Shown piece after piece: positions 21,552 through 32,107 of a DNA stretch of 64,000 nt. This DNA is from Humulus lupulus (taxonomy: Eukaryota > Streptophyta > Magnoliopsida > Rosales > Cannabaceae). The stretch lies in the NCBI RefSeq assembly GCF_963169125.1, contig NC_084794.1, forward strand, positions 72,823,665 to 72,887,664. Direction: 5' to 3'. Position 1 is the first letter of the stretch. Each line of letters opens with the position of its first letter. The notes under the pieces are model-generated. The model saw only the letters and a program-made list of their open reading frames with translations, had not been told where the DNA came from and searched no databases. Position numbers and translations under genes: made by a program.

Positions 21552-23000
21552 ATGACCATTCAAAACAGATATGAGGAATCTCAGGAAGTAGGACCTATTC
21601 CTGAGATAGAAAAACCTCAGGAAGCTAATGGGGAAGGTATCACCTTGAATGATGATGTCGACCCCAGGATAGGCGAAGATAGATTCGAGCTCCAGGCCAT
21701 CGAAGAACTCGGAGAGGTGAACATCGATCCGAAAGACCCCTCGAAGGTGGTGAAGCTCGGGAAAATCCTGTGTAATGAGAGGAAGGCGGAGCTGCTAAGA
21801 TTTCTATAAGAGAATCTAGATGTGTTCGCCTGGTCTCATGAAGACATGATAGGGATCAGTCCAAGCGTCATCATACACACCCTTAACTTGGACAAAAACG
21901 TGCCTGCAAAGTCCCAGAAACAAAGGCGCCTGGGCACGACCCGAGCTGCGGCCTTAGAAGAGGAGGTAGCTCGACTCTTAAGGTTCGGCTTTATTCGCGA
22001 GGCAAAATACCCAGTCTGGGTCTCCAATCCTATTTTGGTCCCAAAGCCCAATAGGAAGTGGCATACTTGCATCGAGTTTTCTGATTTGAATAAAGCCTGC
22101 CCCAAAGATTGCTTCCCCTTGCCGAGAATTGACCAACTGGTAGATGCCACTGCGGGGTACGAGCTTATGTCCATCATGGATGCATACTCGGGCTATAACC
22201 ACATCGCCATGCGAACCAGGAACACACTAGCTTCATGACCCCAACTAACATTTATTGTTACAAGGTCATGCCCTTTGGGCTGAAGAATGCAGGAGCTACA
22301 TATCAGAGATTGGTCAACAGGATGTTTGCTAATCAGATCGGGAAAAACATGGAAGTGTATGTTGATGAAATGTTGGTCAAGTCAAAAACTGCCGATAACC
22401 ATGTCCCCGATCTGAAGGAATGTTTTAAGATTTTAAGACAGTACGGTATGAGGCTGAATCCCCAAAAGTGTACCTTCGGGATTGCGTCAGGAAAATTTCT
22501 GGGTTTCATAGTCAACACTAGAGGAATAGAGGTGAACCCCAATAAAATCAGGTCGCTACTCGAGATGCCATCACCCCGCTCGCGAAAAGACGTCAAAAGT
22601 CTAACAGGAAGAGTGGCAGCCCTTAATCAGTTCATTTCCAAATCAACCGACAAGTGTTTGCCATTCTATAACCTGCTCCGGGGAAATAATTTTTTTTGAG
22701 TGGACCGATGAGTGTGAGCGTGCTTTCCTCAACCTAAAAGCACATTTAGTTGAGCCGCCTGTGTTATCTAAGCCAACAACAGGAGAGCCTCTTTTTCTTT
22801 ACCTAGCTATAACGGAAGATGCAGCCAGCGCCGTGCTGGTTCGTGAGGAGGATCGGTCTCAGAATTCGGTCTACTACATTAGCAAGAGGCTTCTCAGAGC
22901 TGAGTCTAGATATTCAATGATGGAAAAATGGCATTCTGCCTTATCACGACCTCCAGAAAGCTCAGGTCGTACTTCCAGTCCCATTAAATCCACGTCATAA
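21552..23000 (+). pseudogene. T2 reverse transcriptase and first RNase H
   Basis: RT motifs appear in order: EEEVARLLRFGFIREAKYPV, FSDLNKACPKDCFPLPRIDQ, IMDAYSGYNHIAM, VMPFGLKNAGATYQRLVN and MEVYVDEMLVKS. The catalytic YVDD is YVDE here, a change expected to impair polymerase activity. After the thumb (NPQKCTFGI, GFIVNTRGIEVNPNKIRSLL) and a frameshift near 22700 the connection and RNase H begin (LFLYLAITEDAASAVLVRE, YYISKRLLRAESRYSMMEKW). A ~2-base change near 22215 shifts the frame between RT motifs. Together these copy element RNA into cDNA. Confidence 0.87.
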
Positions 23001-23800
23001 CCGATCAACCTTTAAGGTAGGTTTTGCAGAAGCCTGAGGCATTGGGGTGTCTTTTGAAGTAGGCTATCGAGCTGAGCCAATTCGAGATACTGTACGTGCC
23101 GCGAACTATGATCAAAAGCCAAGCTCTAGCTGATTTTGTGGCAGAGTGCACGAGATTCCAAGAGGAACCAATGGAAGAATCGCTATGAGCCTCGTGGAAA
23201 GTCTTTGTGGATGGTTCGTCTAACGAGAACGGATCCAGAGCTGGGGTCATTTTGATATCCCCGGAGGGACATCGTTTCCACTCCGCGTTGCGGTTTGGAT
23301 TCGAAGCCTCCAACAATGAGGCCAAGTACAAAGCTTTATTGGCTGGGCTAAGGGTGGCCCAGGAGCTGAAGGCCATCTTCGTCCAGTGCTATAGCGATTC
23401 CCAGCTCGTGGTAAATCAGGTATCAGGAGAATACCAAGTGCGAGGAACCAAGATGGCGGCATACCTGGCCAAGGTAAAAAAAGGGTTGTCCGCATTTGAG
23501 CACAACCTAGTTGAACAGATACCTCGGGAGCAGAATACCAATGCTGACACCTTAGCAAAGCTTGCCATGTCCGGGGAGGCTGAAGCCTTGGGCCTGGTAC
23601 CAGTGGAATTCTTGGAGAGGCCAAGCATAGAGGAAACCGGGAGGGAGGTCGAGATGATCGACGCCAGGCCGACTTGGATGACTCCCATAGTCGAGTACCT
23701 CACAACAGGAAAGTTACCTGAAGAGCAAAACGACGCGAGGAGGATACTTTACCAAGCTCCGAGGTACACAATGGTAGACGAGACGTTGTACCGACGTGGT
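23001..23800 (+). pseudogene. T2 second (archaeal-type) RNase H domain
   Basis: WKVFVDGSSNENGSRAGVIL, then EASNNEAKYKALLAGLRVAQ, VQCYSDSQLVVNQVSGEYQV and REQNTNADTLAKLAMSGEAE form a complete RNase H fold. Its metal-binding D, E, D and D residues are visible. It is separate from the RNase H that follows RT (22761-23000). A second, archaeal-like RNase H between the first one and integrase is a diagnostic feature of Tat-clade elements; it may replace or aid the first. The stretch 23207-23899 is open and well conserved. Confidence 0.87.
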
Positions 23801-23859
23801 CTTTCTTTACCTCTTATGCGGTGTGTGCTGCCAGGCGAAGCAAAAACTATTCTGCAGGA

Positions 23860-24910
23860 GATTCATGAGGGATTTTGTGGAGATCACGCTGGGGGGTAAA
23901 ACCTGGCCTTGAAGATATTAAGGCAAGGATATTATTGGCCCACTCTATCGAAGGACTCGATTTCTTATGTCCAAAAGTGCGACAAGTGCCAGTGGTTCGC
24001 CACAGTCGCCCGAGCCCCTCCAGTCGAGCTGAAGATGATCTCGTCCCCGTAGCCGTTCGCGGTTTGGGGAATTGATTTAGCTGGTGCCCTGCCCACGGTA
24101 AAAGGAGGAGTTCGCTATGCGGTGGTGGCTATTGACTACTTCACGAAATGGTCAGAAGCAGATCCCCTGGCAATGATTACATCAAAAAGGGTCCTCGACT
24201 TTGTGGTTAAGAATATTGTCTGCCGATTCGGGCTGCCAAAGAAGATCGTGTCGGATAACGGAACCCAGTTCGATAGCGACCTCTTCACCAAATTCTGCAA
24301 AAGGCACGACATAATTAAAAAAATTTCCTCTATGGCCTACCCCCAGGCTAATGGACAGGTCGAGGCTGTGAACAAGACACTAAAAGAAAGCCTTAAGAAG
24401 AGGTTGGATGAAGCCAAGGGAGTTTGGCCTAAACAGCTCCCCTAGGTGCTGTGGGCGTACCGGACCTCGCACCGAACTTCGACGGGTCACACTCCTTTCT
24501 CCCTGAATTTCGGGAGCGGGGCTGTCCTTCCTGTCGAAACAAAGATAGCCTCGCATAGAGTCCGGGTGTTCGACCAAGACCAAAATGACAAATTGCTCAG
24601 CGTGTCCCTCGACCTAATTGACAAAAAACGAGAAGCTTCGCAGCTGCTGCTTGCGCATTATCAACAAAAGATCACTCATTATTTCAACTCAAAGGTCAAG
24701 AGAAGCATCTTTAGCTTAGGCAACCTGGTGCTCCAAAGAGTCTTCTTAGCCGGTAAGGATCCCAAGGATGGTGTCTTGGGACCAAACTGGGAAGGACCCT
24801 ATCAGATAATAGAGGTTGTGAAGGAAGGAACCTTTAAACTAGCTCGGCCTAATGGAGAAGCAGTCCCACGGACATGGAATGCTATACACCTAAAGAAATA
24901 TTATCAATAG
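23860..24910 (+). pseudogene. T2 integrase
   Basis: The N-terminal HHCC zinc finger spans about 23863-24000 (HEGFCGDHAGG and, after a stop, KCDKC). The catalytic core has its D, D, E triad in AIDYFTKW, IVSDNGTQFDSD and QANGQVEAVNK. A stop at about 24443 splits the core from AYRTSHRTSTGHTPF. The C-terminus has the GPY-like PNWEGPYQIIEVV and ends HLKKYYQ at 24910. Integrase inserts the cDNA with a 5-bp duplication, matching the GTGTG seen around T2. At least two in-frame stops (about 23897 and 24443) are present. Confidence 0.87.
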
Positions 24911-25049
24911 TCATACTTTTGTAAGGCTTAATTAAGAAAGCCACCTTGTTTTATTAAAAAATGAGAAGTACTTTTGTATATCGTTGTATGTTTCTGTGTG
25001 CGGGTAGTGTTAGAAGAGCGTGCTCCAAGTAACCAAGAAAGATCCCTTT

Positions 25050-25070
25050 CTGTTTACTTGGGGGGCATAT
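25050..25070 (+). promoter_or_regulatory. Internal polypurine-like motif after pol (T2)
   Basis: TTTACTTGGGGGGCATAT lies 150 bp after the pol stop, directly before the tandem array. It resembles the 3' polypurine tract of T2 (CTTGGGGGACAAA) and is nearly identical to that of T1. Confidence 0.5.
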
Positions 25071-25772
25071 GTCCTGGATACAACCAGGTTCTAAAACTTA
25101 GAAGTTAGTTAAATTGACTAACCAGTGTTTTTCCTAAAGAGCACGAGGTGTCGATAAAACTAACGCGAACTAAGTTGTTAAATCAATGTCCTGGATACAA
25201 CCAGGTACTAAAACTTAGAAGTTAGTTAAATTGACTAACTAGTGTTTTTCCTAAAGAGCACGAGGTGTCAATAAAACTAACGTGAACTAAGTTGTTAAAT
25301 CAATGTCCTGGTTACGACCAGGTCCTAAAACTTAGAAGTTAGTTAACTTGACAAACCAGTGTTTTTCCTAAAGAGAACGAGGTGTCGATAAAACTAACAC
25401 GAACTAAGTTTTTTAAATAAATGTCCTGGATACAACCAGGTCTTGAAGCTTAGAAGTTAGTTAAATTGACTAACCAGTGTTTTTCCTAAAGAGCACGAGG
25501 TGTCGATAAAACTAACACGAACTAAGTTTTTAAATAAATGTCCTAGATGCAACCAGGTCCCGAAACTTAGAAGTTAGTTAAAATTGATTAATTCAGTGTT
25601 TTTCCTAAAAAACACGGGGTGTCGATAAAACTAACGTGAACTAAGTTTTTTAAAAATAATGTCCTGGACATAACCAGGTCCTAAAGCTTAGAAGTTGGTT
25701 GAAATTGACTGGCAATGCTTTGTAGTTTCGAAGAAAAAGTCAATAAACTAACGCGAACTAGGTTTTTATCAA
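25071..25772 (+). repeat. Six-unit tandem array, 117-121 bp units
   Basis: Units start at 25071, 25188, 25305, 25423, 25540 and 25661. Each opens with GTCCTGGATACAACCAGG or a variant, a palindrome of CCTGG with CCAGG. Each continues with CTTAGAAGTTAGTTAAATTG, then AGTGTTTTTCCTAAAGAG, then GATAAAACTAACGCGAACTA. The array lies between pol and the 3' end of the antisense gene. Confidence 0.92.
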
Positions 25773-26306
25773 TCACATCATATTAAAAAGAAAAATAAAT
25801 GATGAAATTCAGGGTAACTGAAATCAATTATCTTGAGGAGGAAAAACCTCGTGGTAATTTATTACAGGAAAATAAAAAAAAATACAAAAATACTAGGGCC
25901 CCCCAGGCCGCTCCAATGAGGTCACCCCCTCGGTCTCTTGCTCGCAAGCAACGGAAGTCTCCCCAGTCTCAGAAGGCGGCTCCTGTTGAAGACGGGCTTT
26001 GAACTTCTCGAGGAATGACTCCCACACCTCGGGCGCCAAAAAGGAGAAGTCGCCATCCTGGTCGAAGGCCCAGCAATGGTAGAGCATGGCCTCCATGGAG
26101 GAGCTGGAAGACGCCCTCTTTGCCACGGTGGCGGCCTCGGCCTCCAACTACTTAGCCTTGGCCTCCTCGAGCTCGATCTTCGCAGTGGCCAAGGTGACCT
26201 GTGCGGACGTTTCGCTTTCTTTGGCAGCCGTCAGGGCAGCCTTGGCACTTTGCTTTTGCTGTTGGGCAGACGCGAGAGCTATGCTACGCTGTAAAGCCAA
26301 AACAGC

Positions 26307-26374
26307 CTGCAAAGACATAGATAGTAAGGCACGTGCTGGGAAGAAAGCAAAGAAATTTAACTAAGTAAACTTAC
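26307..26374 (-). other. Intron 3 of the T2 antisense gene
   Basis: Minus-strand donor CTCACG|GTAAGTT and acceptor TCTTTGCAG|GCTGT; 68 bp, phase 0. Splicing joins GMTLT to AVLALQRS, matching T1. Confidence 0.82.
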
Positions 26375-26826
26375 CGTGAGGGTCATCCCCAGCGAAGACT
26401 CCATGATATTCTCGGGGCTCCTCGTATCGATCTCCCTCAAGTCCCTCGGGGTGACATTGTAATAATGCTCCACCGTATAGCTCGTGGTGTCTTAGACCGT
26501 CCCTCAGAAGGCCTCAAGGATTTTCTCCAGGGCCTGGGCGTTAACCGGGATGTGCACGGTGGGAGTGGGAACTGGCGGGGTTCTGGCTGGTGCCTACTGC
26601 TCCCGAGTAGGGGCTGAAAGTCATGGGGGAGGTGGGGGCATGTTCTCTGTGGCTGCAGGGACCGGGCCCCTCCCCTTGACGGGAGACTTGGAGGTGGTCC
26701 CGGAAGGAGGAGTCTTCTTGGCTAGCCGGGGTTTCTTGACCAGTGGCGCGGACAATCTGGAGGGAGGATTCCCCCCCTGGAAGATGGATCACAGGACGTT
26801 GTCTCCGGGCTGTGCCATCTCTTCGC

Positions 26827-26912
26827 CTGAAACAAAAAGAATGGAACGTTAGTATACATGTAAGGTTACTTTATTACAAGAAAAATCTAAAGGTGTATTG
26901 AAAAGGTCCTAC
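26827..26912 (-). other. Intron 2 of the T2 antisense gene
   Basis: Minus-strand donor TCGGAGG|GTAGGACC and acceptor TTTTTGTTTCAG|GCGAAG; 86 bp, phase 1. Both splice sites are intact and shared with T1. Confidence 0.82.
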
Positions 26913-27650
26913 CCTCCGAGCTAGAGGAGGAATCTATTGCCACGACCTCCGGCCTCAAAGCTTCTAGAGGGGGCTCTGGGTTCGAATCTGCCTCAGGACT
27001 GGACTCCTCTACATATTGCTTAAGCCCTGGAGCGACTACACCCTCCAGAAGGGAGGGCCACGACCTAAGGTTGGTCCCGTACTCCTCAAAGAAGGCTGAC
27101 TTAAAGGACAGGGTGTTGTCTACTACTACGGTGCCCCTAGGACGGCCCATATCATGGCGCAACACTTGTTGATCTACACACTGGAGTAGGGTTATGTTAA
27201 GGTTTGGGTCATCTTGATGACGATGTACGAGCTGGCTTGGGTTAAACCTAGAAAGCCTTAGGTTTGTGGCAGCCCTATCTAAGTCCCTAAACAGGTATGG
27301 GATACCTTGGCTGGAGGGGCCGGCTGCTACCCTGGGCTGAACCCGATCCGCGTCGAGGCCCTGAGCAGCCTCGAGAGCTCACTTTCATCGCATGAGCGGC
27401 ACCTCATCTTCTTCGTCCTGCTCGTCACTGTCTGCAGCATCCCCCTCGGGGACAGGCACCAGCTCGCAAGCTACTGGGATAGCCCTCGACCTCATCAAGG
27501 CAAGAGTCTGGCCCGCAGAAATTAACTTACACGCCAGCATTGTCTCATTAGATACGAGCTGGTGATAGTCTTTCTCACTTGGTAGAAGCCTCGCCAAAGT
27601 ATCGTATTGACCCCCAAGGGTCACCGATTTGGTCGTCCTCACAAAGATGG

Positions 27651-27737
27651 TTGCACGTTGATGTTCAAGTCACTACGCGCGAAGAGAAATAAAAAAAAAT
27701 ATGGTGATTTCATGAGCTGAGAATAGAGAGAACTTAC
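27651..27737 (-). other. Intron 1 of the T2 antisense gene, acceptor lost
   Basis: The donor CATCCTC|GTAAGTT is perfect. The acceptor reads ACGTGCAA|CCATC where T1 has ATGCAG|CCATA, a G-to-A loss. The intron is 87 bp. Confidence 0.78.
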
Positions 27738-28420
27738 GAGGATGATTGAAGTAGTAGTATTCGTAGTTGCGAAGCCCTGTCGACATGAAGAACTAGTCCT
27801 TGAAGTCGTTGGGGTGGCTGGGCAGCTCGATGACTGCAGGAGAGTTGGGAAAATGGGTCAAATAGTAGAACTCCTCGCCTTGCCCCCGTTGATCCGGGCT
27901 GGATTTGAGGCAGAAGAAGAAAATGATGTCCGCTGGTGTAGGGACTTCCCACTCGTGTCTTAGGAAGAGGTACCTCAGCCCCGCCAGCAGACGGTAGGAG
28001 TTAGGGGCAGTTGGAAGGGAGCTAGCTTCACGTAATTCAGGAAATCCGCGAAGTACTGGTCCAATGGTAGGAAGGCCCCGGCCTTGAGGTGTTCGTCGCT
28101 CCAAGCTGTGAACTCCTCGTCGAGAGGCGTGCAGCTCCTCTCGCCCTTGAGGGGAGGTCGGGCAACAAGAGCGCCTGTCCCAATTTTGATGTTATGGGAC
28201 AACAGGATCTTGTTGACCCTCCCTTGGGTCATAATCTTCGAGACTATCCTCTCTGCCTCGAAGAAAGCGTCAGGTCCCACCTTGACCTCTTTCTCTACCG
28301 TGGGACCGAAGTGGGGGATGGGAGAATCCACCGCAGTCCCCTTCCCCTTGCTGGCCTGCTGGGATGACGAGCCAGCCTTGCTCTTCTTGGGTTTGTTCTT
28401 CCTGGGTCCCATCTGGTTGC

Positions 28421-28440
28421 CTAACGAACAAGAATGAAGA
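28421..28440 (-). other. Candidate 3' splice site of a 5' leader intron
   Basis: On the minus strand, CATTCTTGTTCGTTAG|GCAACCAG precedes the ATG by 8 bases and looks like a splice acceptor. T1 keeps TTCTTGTTCATTAG at the same point (3851-3866). No donor has been assigned. Confidence 0.4.
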
Positions 28441-29158
28441 AAAGTTTAAATAGGCGACCTAAAAATAGAAAAGGGAATATAGCGCGAGAAATGATTTTCG
28501 TACACGGGCTGAGGTAATCTCAGCCCGCGGTATGTGAAGCCACGCGTTGCCAAGGTCACGCGCCTATGTTTCCAACGGATCCCCGATTGCTCGGGATCTG
28601 TGTGTCGGGAGGGTCAGGATAATGCTTGCCTTGGAGGGGAAGTTTTAAAAAGCAAAACCGCCTAGGAAGCGTGACCCCTAAGCTACCCGGTTTTGTACCC
28701 TAGAGACCTCTCACCTTCCATTTTCCTAACAGGCATTCCTTAAAGCTACCTAGAAAAGCTACCCAGAAAAATTACCCAGAATTTATCTTGTCCTAAACAT
28801 CACATTCCTAGACATGTTCTCAAATAGTTGATATGCCTAGGATCAAAACCTATGTACCAAAAACAACCTACAGTGTGCGACTAAGAAAGAGGTTTACCTA
28901 ATAGAGAAATGGAAAGATCAAAACATGCAACAGGTAGAGAACTTACAATGTATTTTCTGTGTGAAAGTCGCAAAAAGCGTAGGAATCGGAGTCCTGGTGG
29001 AGTCTTTAAAGCTGGACTGATGAATAAACTCTTGTGGCGAGAGCGTAGGGATCTTTGGGATGATAATCGGAAGAAGAAAAACTTCTGAGACTAAAATGGA
29101 GAGAAAATGAGGAAAAAATTTCAAATGAAGGGTGGCTAATACGGAAGATGGCCAACCT

Positions 29159-29166
29159 TATATATA
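29159..29166 (-). promoter_or_regulatory. TATA box for the T2 antisense gene
   Basis: The minus strand reads CTTACGTATATATAAGG about 750 bp upstream of the ATG, like T1 (4596-4603). The shared TACGTATA core supports a real promoter. Confidence 0.6.
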
Positions 29167-29409
29167 CGTAAGAGACACCAAGGAGCGAGGACTGTTCGAT
29201 CAAATTAATGCAAGATACGAGGGTCATAACTCAAGAGGCGAAATGACGGCCGAAGGCAGGCTAGGCCATATAATTCAATTCTCGGAAGCCAAACAGCCGC
29301 CAACCAAGGCGCTCCACGTGTCCAATACCCACGCAGTGGGCGGGACATGAAGAGTTGGAAGGGAAACTTAAAAGCCCCCGCTGTGAAGGTCACAGATGAC
29401 GTCATGTGT

Positions 29410-29430
29410 CACAAGGGCTTGGGGGACAAA
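29410..29430 (+). promoter_or_regulatory. 3' polypurine tract of T2
   Basis: CAAGGGCTTGGGGGACAAA abuts the TGT of the 3' LTR. Confidence 0.8.
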
Positions 29431-30202
29431 TGTACGCCCTAAATATCTGCGCACTATTGGCGAGCTAGAAAAAGGCCTAATTCGATCTGCCACGTGTAAA
29501 TTGTCCACCCGGAGTTGTTTTGTTACGGGCCTCCATCTGTCCAGCCCGAGCTGATTAGAGAGTTAACTGCTACTCGGAGGCATCGTGTCAGTAGTGTGAG
29601 TGTCACGAGCTGGCGCCACATTAAGCTCGTGATGCGGCAGAGGTCTGACACCCGAATCCTTGTAAATTCAACCACGCAATATAAACGTGCATATATCAGA
29701 CATCACATGTCTGTTTTATTCCTGATTTCTCGGATGCGCAGTATAAACTTGCGCATTCGAATGTCCCATATCTGACTTGGGCCAGGCGGCCCATTACCCA
29801 TCCTTACCTGTTGATTAGACCTCACTTCCCTATAAGGTTTAGGAATTAATCATCAGTGTCACAGAGATGACGTGAAGGATAAAGAGATCACGGGATGACC
29901 CTATTGCCAACCTAGATATCTTCTTCCTATAAATACCAAGACCCTGGGTAGTGCAAGGGGTTGGCATATTTTTGTAAAGAAACACTCTGTAAGAAATATC
30001 CAAGAGATATCAATAATATCGACTGGTGGACTAGAGAGATTTTAACCTTCGAACCACCTAAAAAGAAAGGAGTGACCATCTTCCCATGCTATTAGTTTCT
30101 CAAATTTAGAATATAATTATTTTCATATTACGGTTCACCAATTTGAACTAATCCATCCTATTTATTCGTATAATTACCTGTTGGCGAAGAACCGCATCGA
30201 CA
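29431..30202 (+). repeat. 3' LTR of T2 (772 bp)
   Basis: It starts TGTACGCC and ends GCATCGACA, the same length as the 5' LTR. About 38 substitutions and no indels were counted by eye. If a typical plant LTR rate applies, the insertion is roughly two million years old; this is a rough inference. Confidence 0.93.
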
Positions 30203-30207
30203 GTGTG
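30203..30207. repeat. T2 target-site duplication, right (GTGTG)
   Basis: Exact copy of 17769-17773; the G1 LTR sequence ATATGGTGTTTA resumes immediately after. Confidence 0.92.
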
Positions 30208-30219
30208 ATATGGTGTTTA

Positions 30220-32107
30220 TGTTGGGAAAACTTATACAGGATCTTGTTTATTTTCATATAAATTTTATATTAAACAAATTAATACAAGACAACCTAGAAC
30301 ATGTTTCTATTATTGAATTTAAACATAGATAATGATAAAAAAAACTTACATTATATGCAATGGAATGTATTAGTCATTCATTTAGTTTCTTTAACCCTTG
30401 AATCCTTTCTGTCACAAAGTATCACCAAGAAACTGAACCGATCTTCAAATTTCTTCACAACCTTCCAAAGTATCCTTAGAATCACCTTGACTAGGGTGGG
30501 CAATTCTCAACACATGAGATAGATACAAAGAGAAGAATAATAGAAGATAATATTAAGGCTTAGAAAATGACTTATGTTGTAGAGAGAATCTAAAAGATAG
30601 AGCATCAAGAACAGATATTCTGATCTTCTCAGATTCACCACATTTATCGTCTGTCATATCGTCTCTCAAAAATCTAATTTCAACTCTCACTTAGCATTCC
30701 TTTTATAGGCTCAATTAGGTCATTTATTTTTAATTAATAAAATAATAGATAATATCAGCCATTAGGTCGAAATTCTCATGGGCTTTAGGCCTGTGAAATT
30801 TCCCATTTAATTATAAGCCCATTGGACATAAAATCAAGGACTGTATTGTTTTCTATTGGTTAAATTATTAAATAATTATTTAAATACTTTATAAAATTAA
30901 TTATTTATAATTTGAACCTTGATTTAAACTTATTTATTAATTTAGACACTAATTTTTCTTAATTAATGAATCTGCCCTAAAATCTCTTTTTCTTCTCTGA
31001 ATTGTATAACATTGTGAAACTATCCAAAATTGACCTGGTCAACTTTGATAATTCTAATTGATAATTAAATCAATTAATTGAGACTATCTAGATGATTTTA
31101 TCCAAGGTACAGTGGGGACCATGAGCAAACTCCAACAAGTTATCATAAGTTTAACAAATAAATGCACTAACTTATTAATTCCTCGTGACTCCACTGAAGA
31201 CTCAGAATTTCCTTTTAGAATTCATAGAACGTTCTATAACCAATATAGATTCATTATTAATTATCCATTGTTACAACCATAATTATTACTCAATCCTCTA
31301 TAGACGGTCTACAAAGATATGGGGATAAAATACTGTTGTACCCCTCATTTCATTTTATCCTTGAAACACTTAGTTCCTTGTAAATGATATTTCAGTAAGC
31401 TATTATTAATTACTGAAATGAGATCTCTATCATTTAGCACATTGAACCAAACTAAAAGGAAACCATAGTTTACTTCTTCATTAGAAGCTATAGATGTTCA
31501 TATATATGATTAACACTCTCACTCAATTATACTACCATGTTCCCAAGATGTAAGTATAGCCTAGTCCGTAGGGTAAGCTGGTAATGAACAAGTCAAAGAA
31601 CTCAAATAATACAATCATTTAGAATACTAACCACTCATAATTGAGATTGAATTGACCTATGGTCAACTATATGATATGACTAGAATAGATAATAATGGTA
31701 CGTTAATTATACTATATACTGCCAATATCGGTCCAGTCTGATGCAACAAATACATCTGATCTTATCTACTTTGCTAATGTTCTAGAAATAACATAACACT
31801 ACAATGTGTAAGTAGATCATGTCGTAGATTGGCAAGTCAGTGTAAATCCTGTGCACTGACTAATCTTAGGACTAACTTATGTTTGAACATATAATCACAT
31901 TTATATTCCATTGTGATTACGTCACTATAAATACGATTAACTATATGCTCGGGAATTAATAGAAGTTTATATTAAACAAATAGTCATGAAAATAAAACAT
32001 GTGAGCAAAGTGATTGACCAAGTCAAAAATTAATTTCTATTCTTTTATTGATAATAAAATGAGATTACAAAGAAATTGAGTTTTAATTAGGGCATAAAAC
32101 CCCAACA
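30220..32107 (-). repeat. 3' LTR of the copia element (1888 bp)
   Basis: Bounded by TGTTGGGAAAAC on the left and ACCCCAACA on the right, perfect TGTTGGG/CCCAACA ends. On the minus strand the purine-rich AAGTGGGAGTT comes just before it, as expected of a polypurine tract. The partner LTR is absent, so the call rests on the ends and the position after the RNase H stop. Confidence 0.78.

Larger units (their letters stand above)
25893..28412 (-). pseudogene. Antisense four-exon gene of T2 (Transposase_28-like protein)
   Basis: Minus-strand exons: 28412-27738, 27650-26913, 26826-26375 and 26306-25893. The start ATG at 28412 opens MGPRKNKPKKSKAGSS, a basic tract like a nuclear signal. Exon 1 has ILLSHNIKIGTGALVARPP, FADFLNYVKLAPFQLP and, after a one-base deletion near 28000, NSYRLLAGLRYLFLRHEWEV. 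This is the 'putative gypsy type transposon' domain. Exon 2 includes LGGQYDTLA and an acidic segment. Exon 3 is Pro/Lys-rich. Exon 4 is an Ala/Lys/Glu coiled coil ending ERPGGP. Splicing and the single frameshift give 760 codons in one phase. Nine stops have replaced sense codons, at least one of them an arginine that T1 retains. The function is unknown. Confidence 0.83.
17774..30202 (+). mobile_element. Complete Tat-lineage Ty3/gypsy retrotransposon T2
   Basis: It has two 772-bp LTRs (TGT...ACA), GTGTG target duplications, and a gag-pol with a second, archaeal-type RNase H domain. A 117-bp tandem array and a spliced antisense gene lie between pol and the polypurine tract. The extra RNase H and extra ORF place it in the Tat clade. 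About 38 differences separate the LTRs by eye (around 95% identity), mostly C/T and G/A changes. gag-pol carries several stops and frameshifts, so the copy is non-autonomous. It inserted into the 3' LTR of G1. Confidence 0.93.
7924..30219 (+). mobile_element. Chromovirus-like Ty3/gypsy element G1 (interrupted and truncated)
   Basis: The 5' LTR (7924-11162), primer-binding site, gag, protease and the start of RT are recognisable, followed by a LINE fragment. From 16247 comes a second copy of the LTR missing its first ~1.3 kb. That second LTR is split by T2 at 17773/30208 and stops at 30219, where the copia LTR starts. The rest of pol and the end of the 3' LTR are gone. The long LTR, the iMet-type primer site and the DSGASHSF protease fit the Tekay-like chromovirus group. 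It is the oldest element of this nest. Confidence 0.8.
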
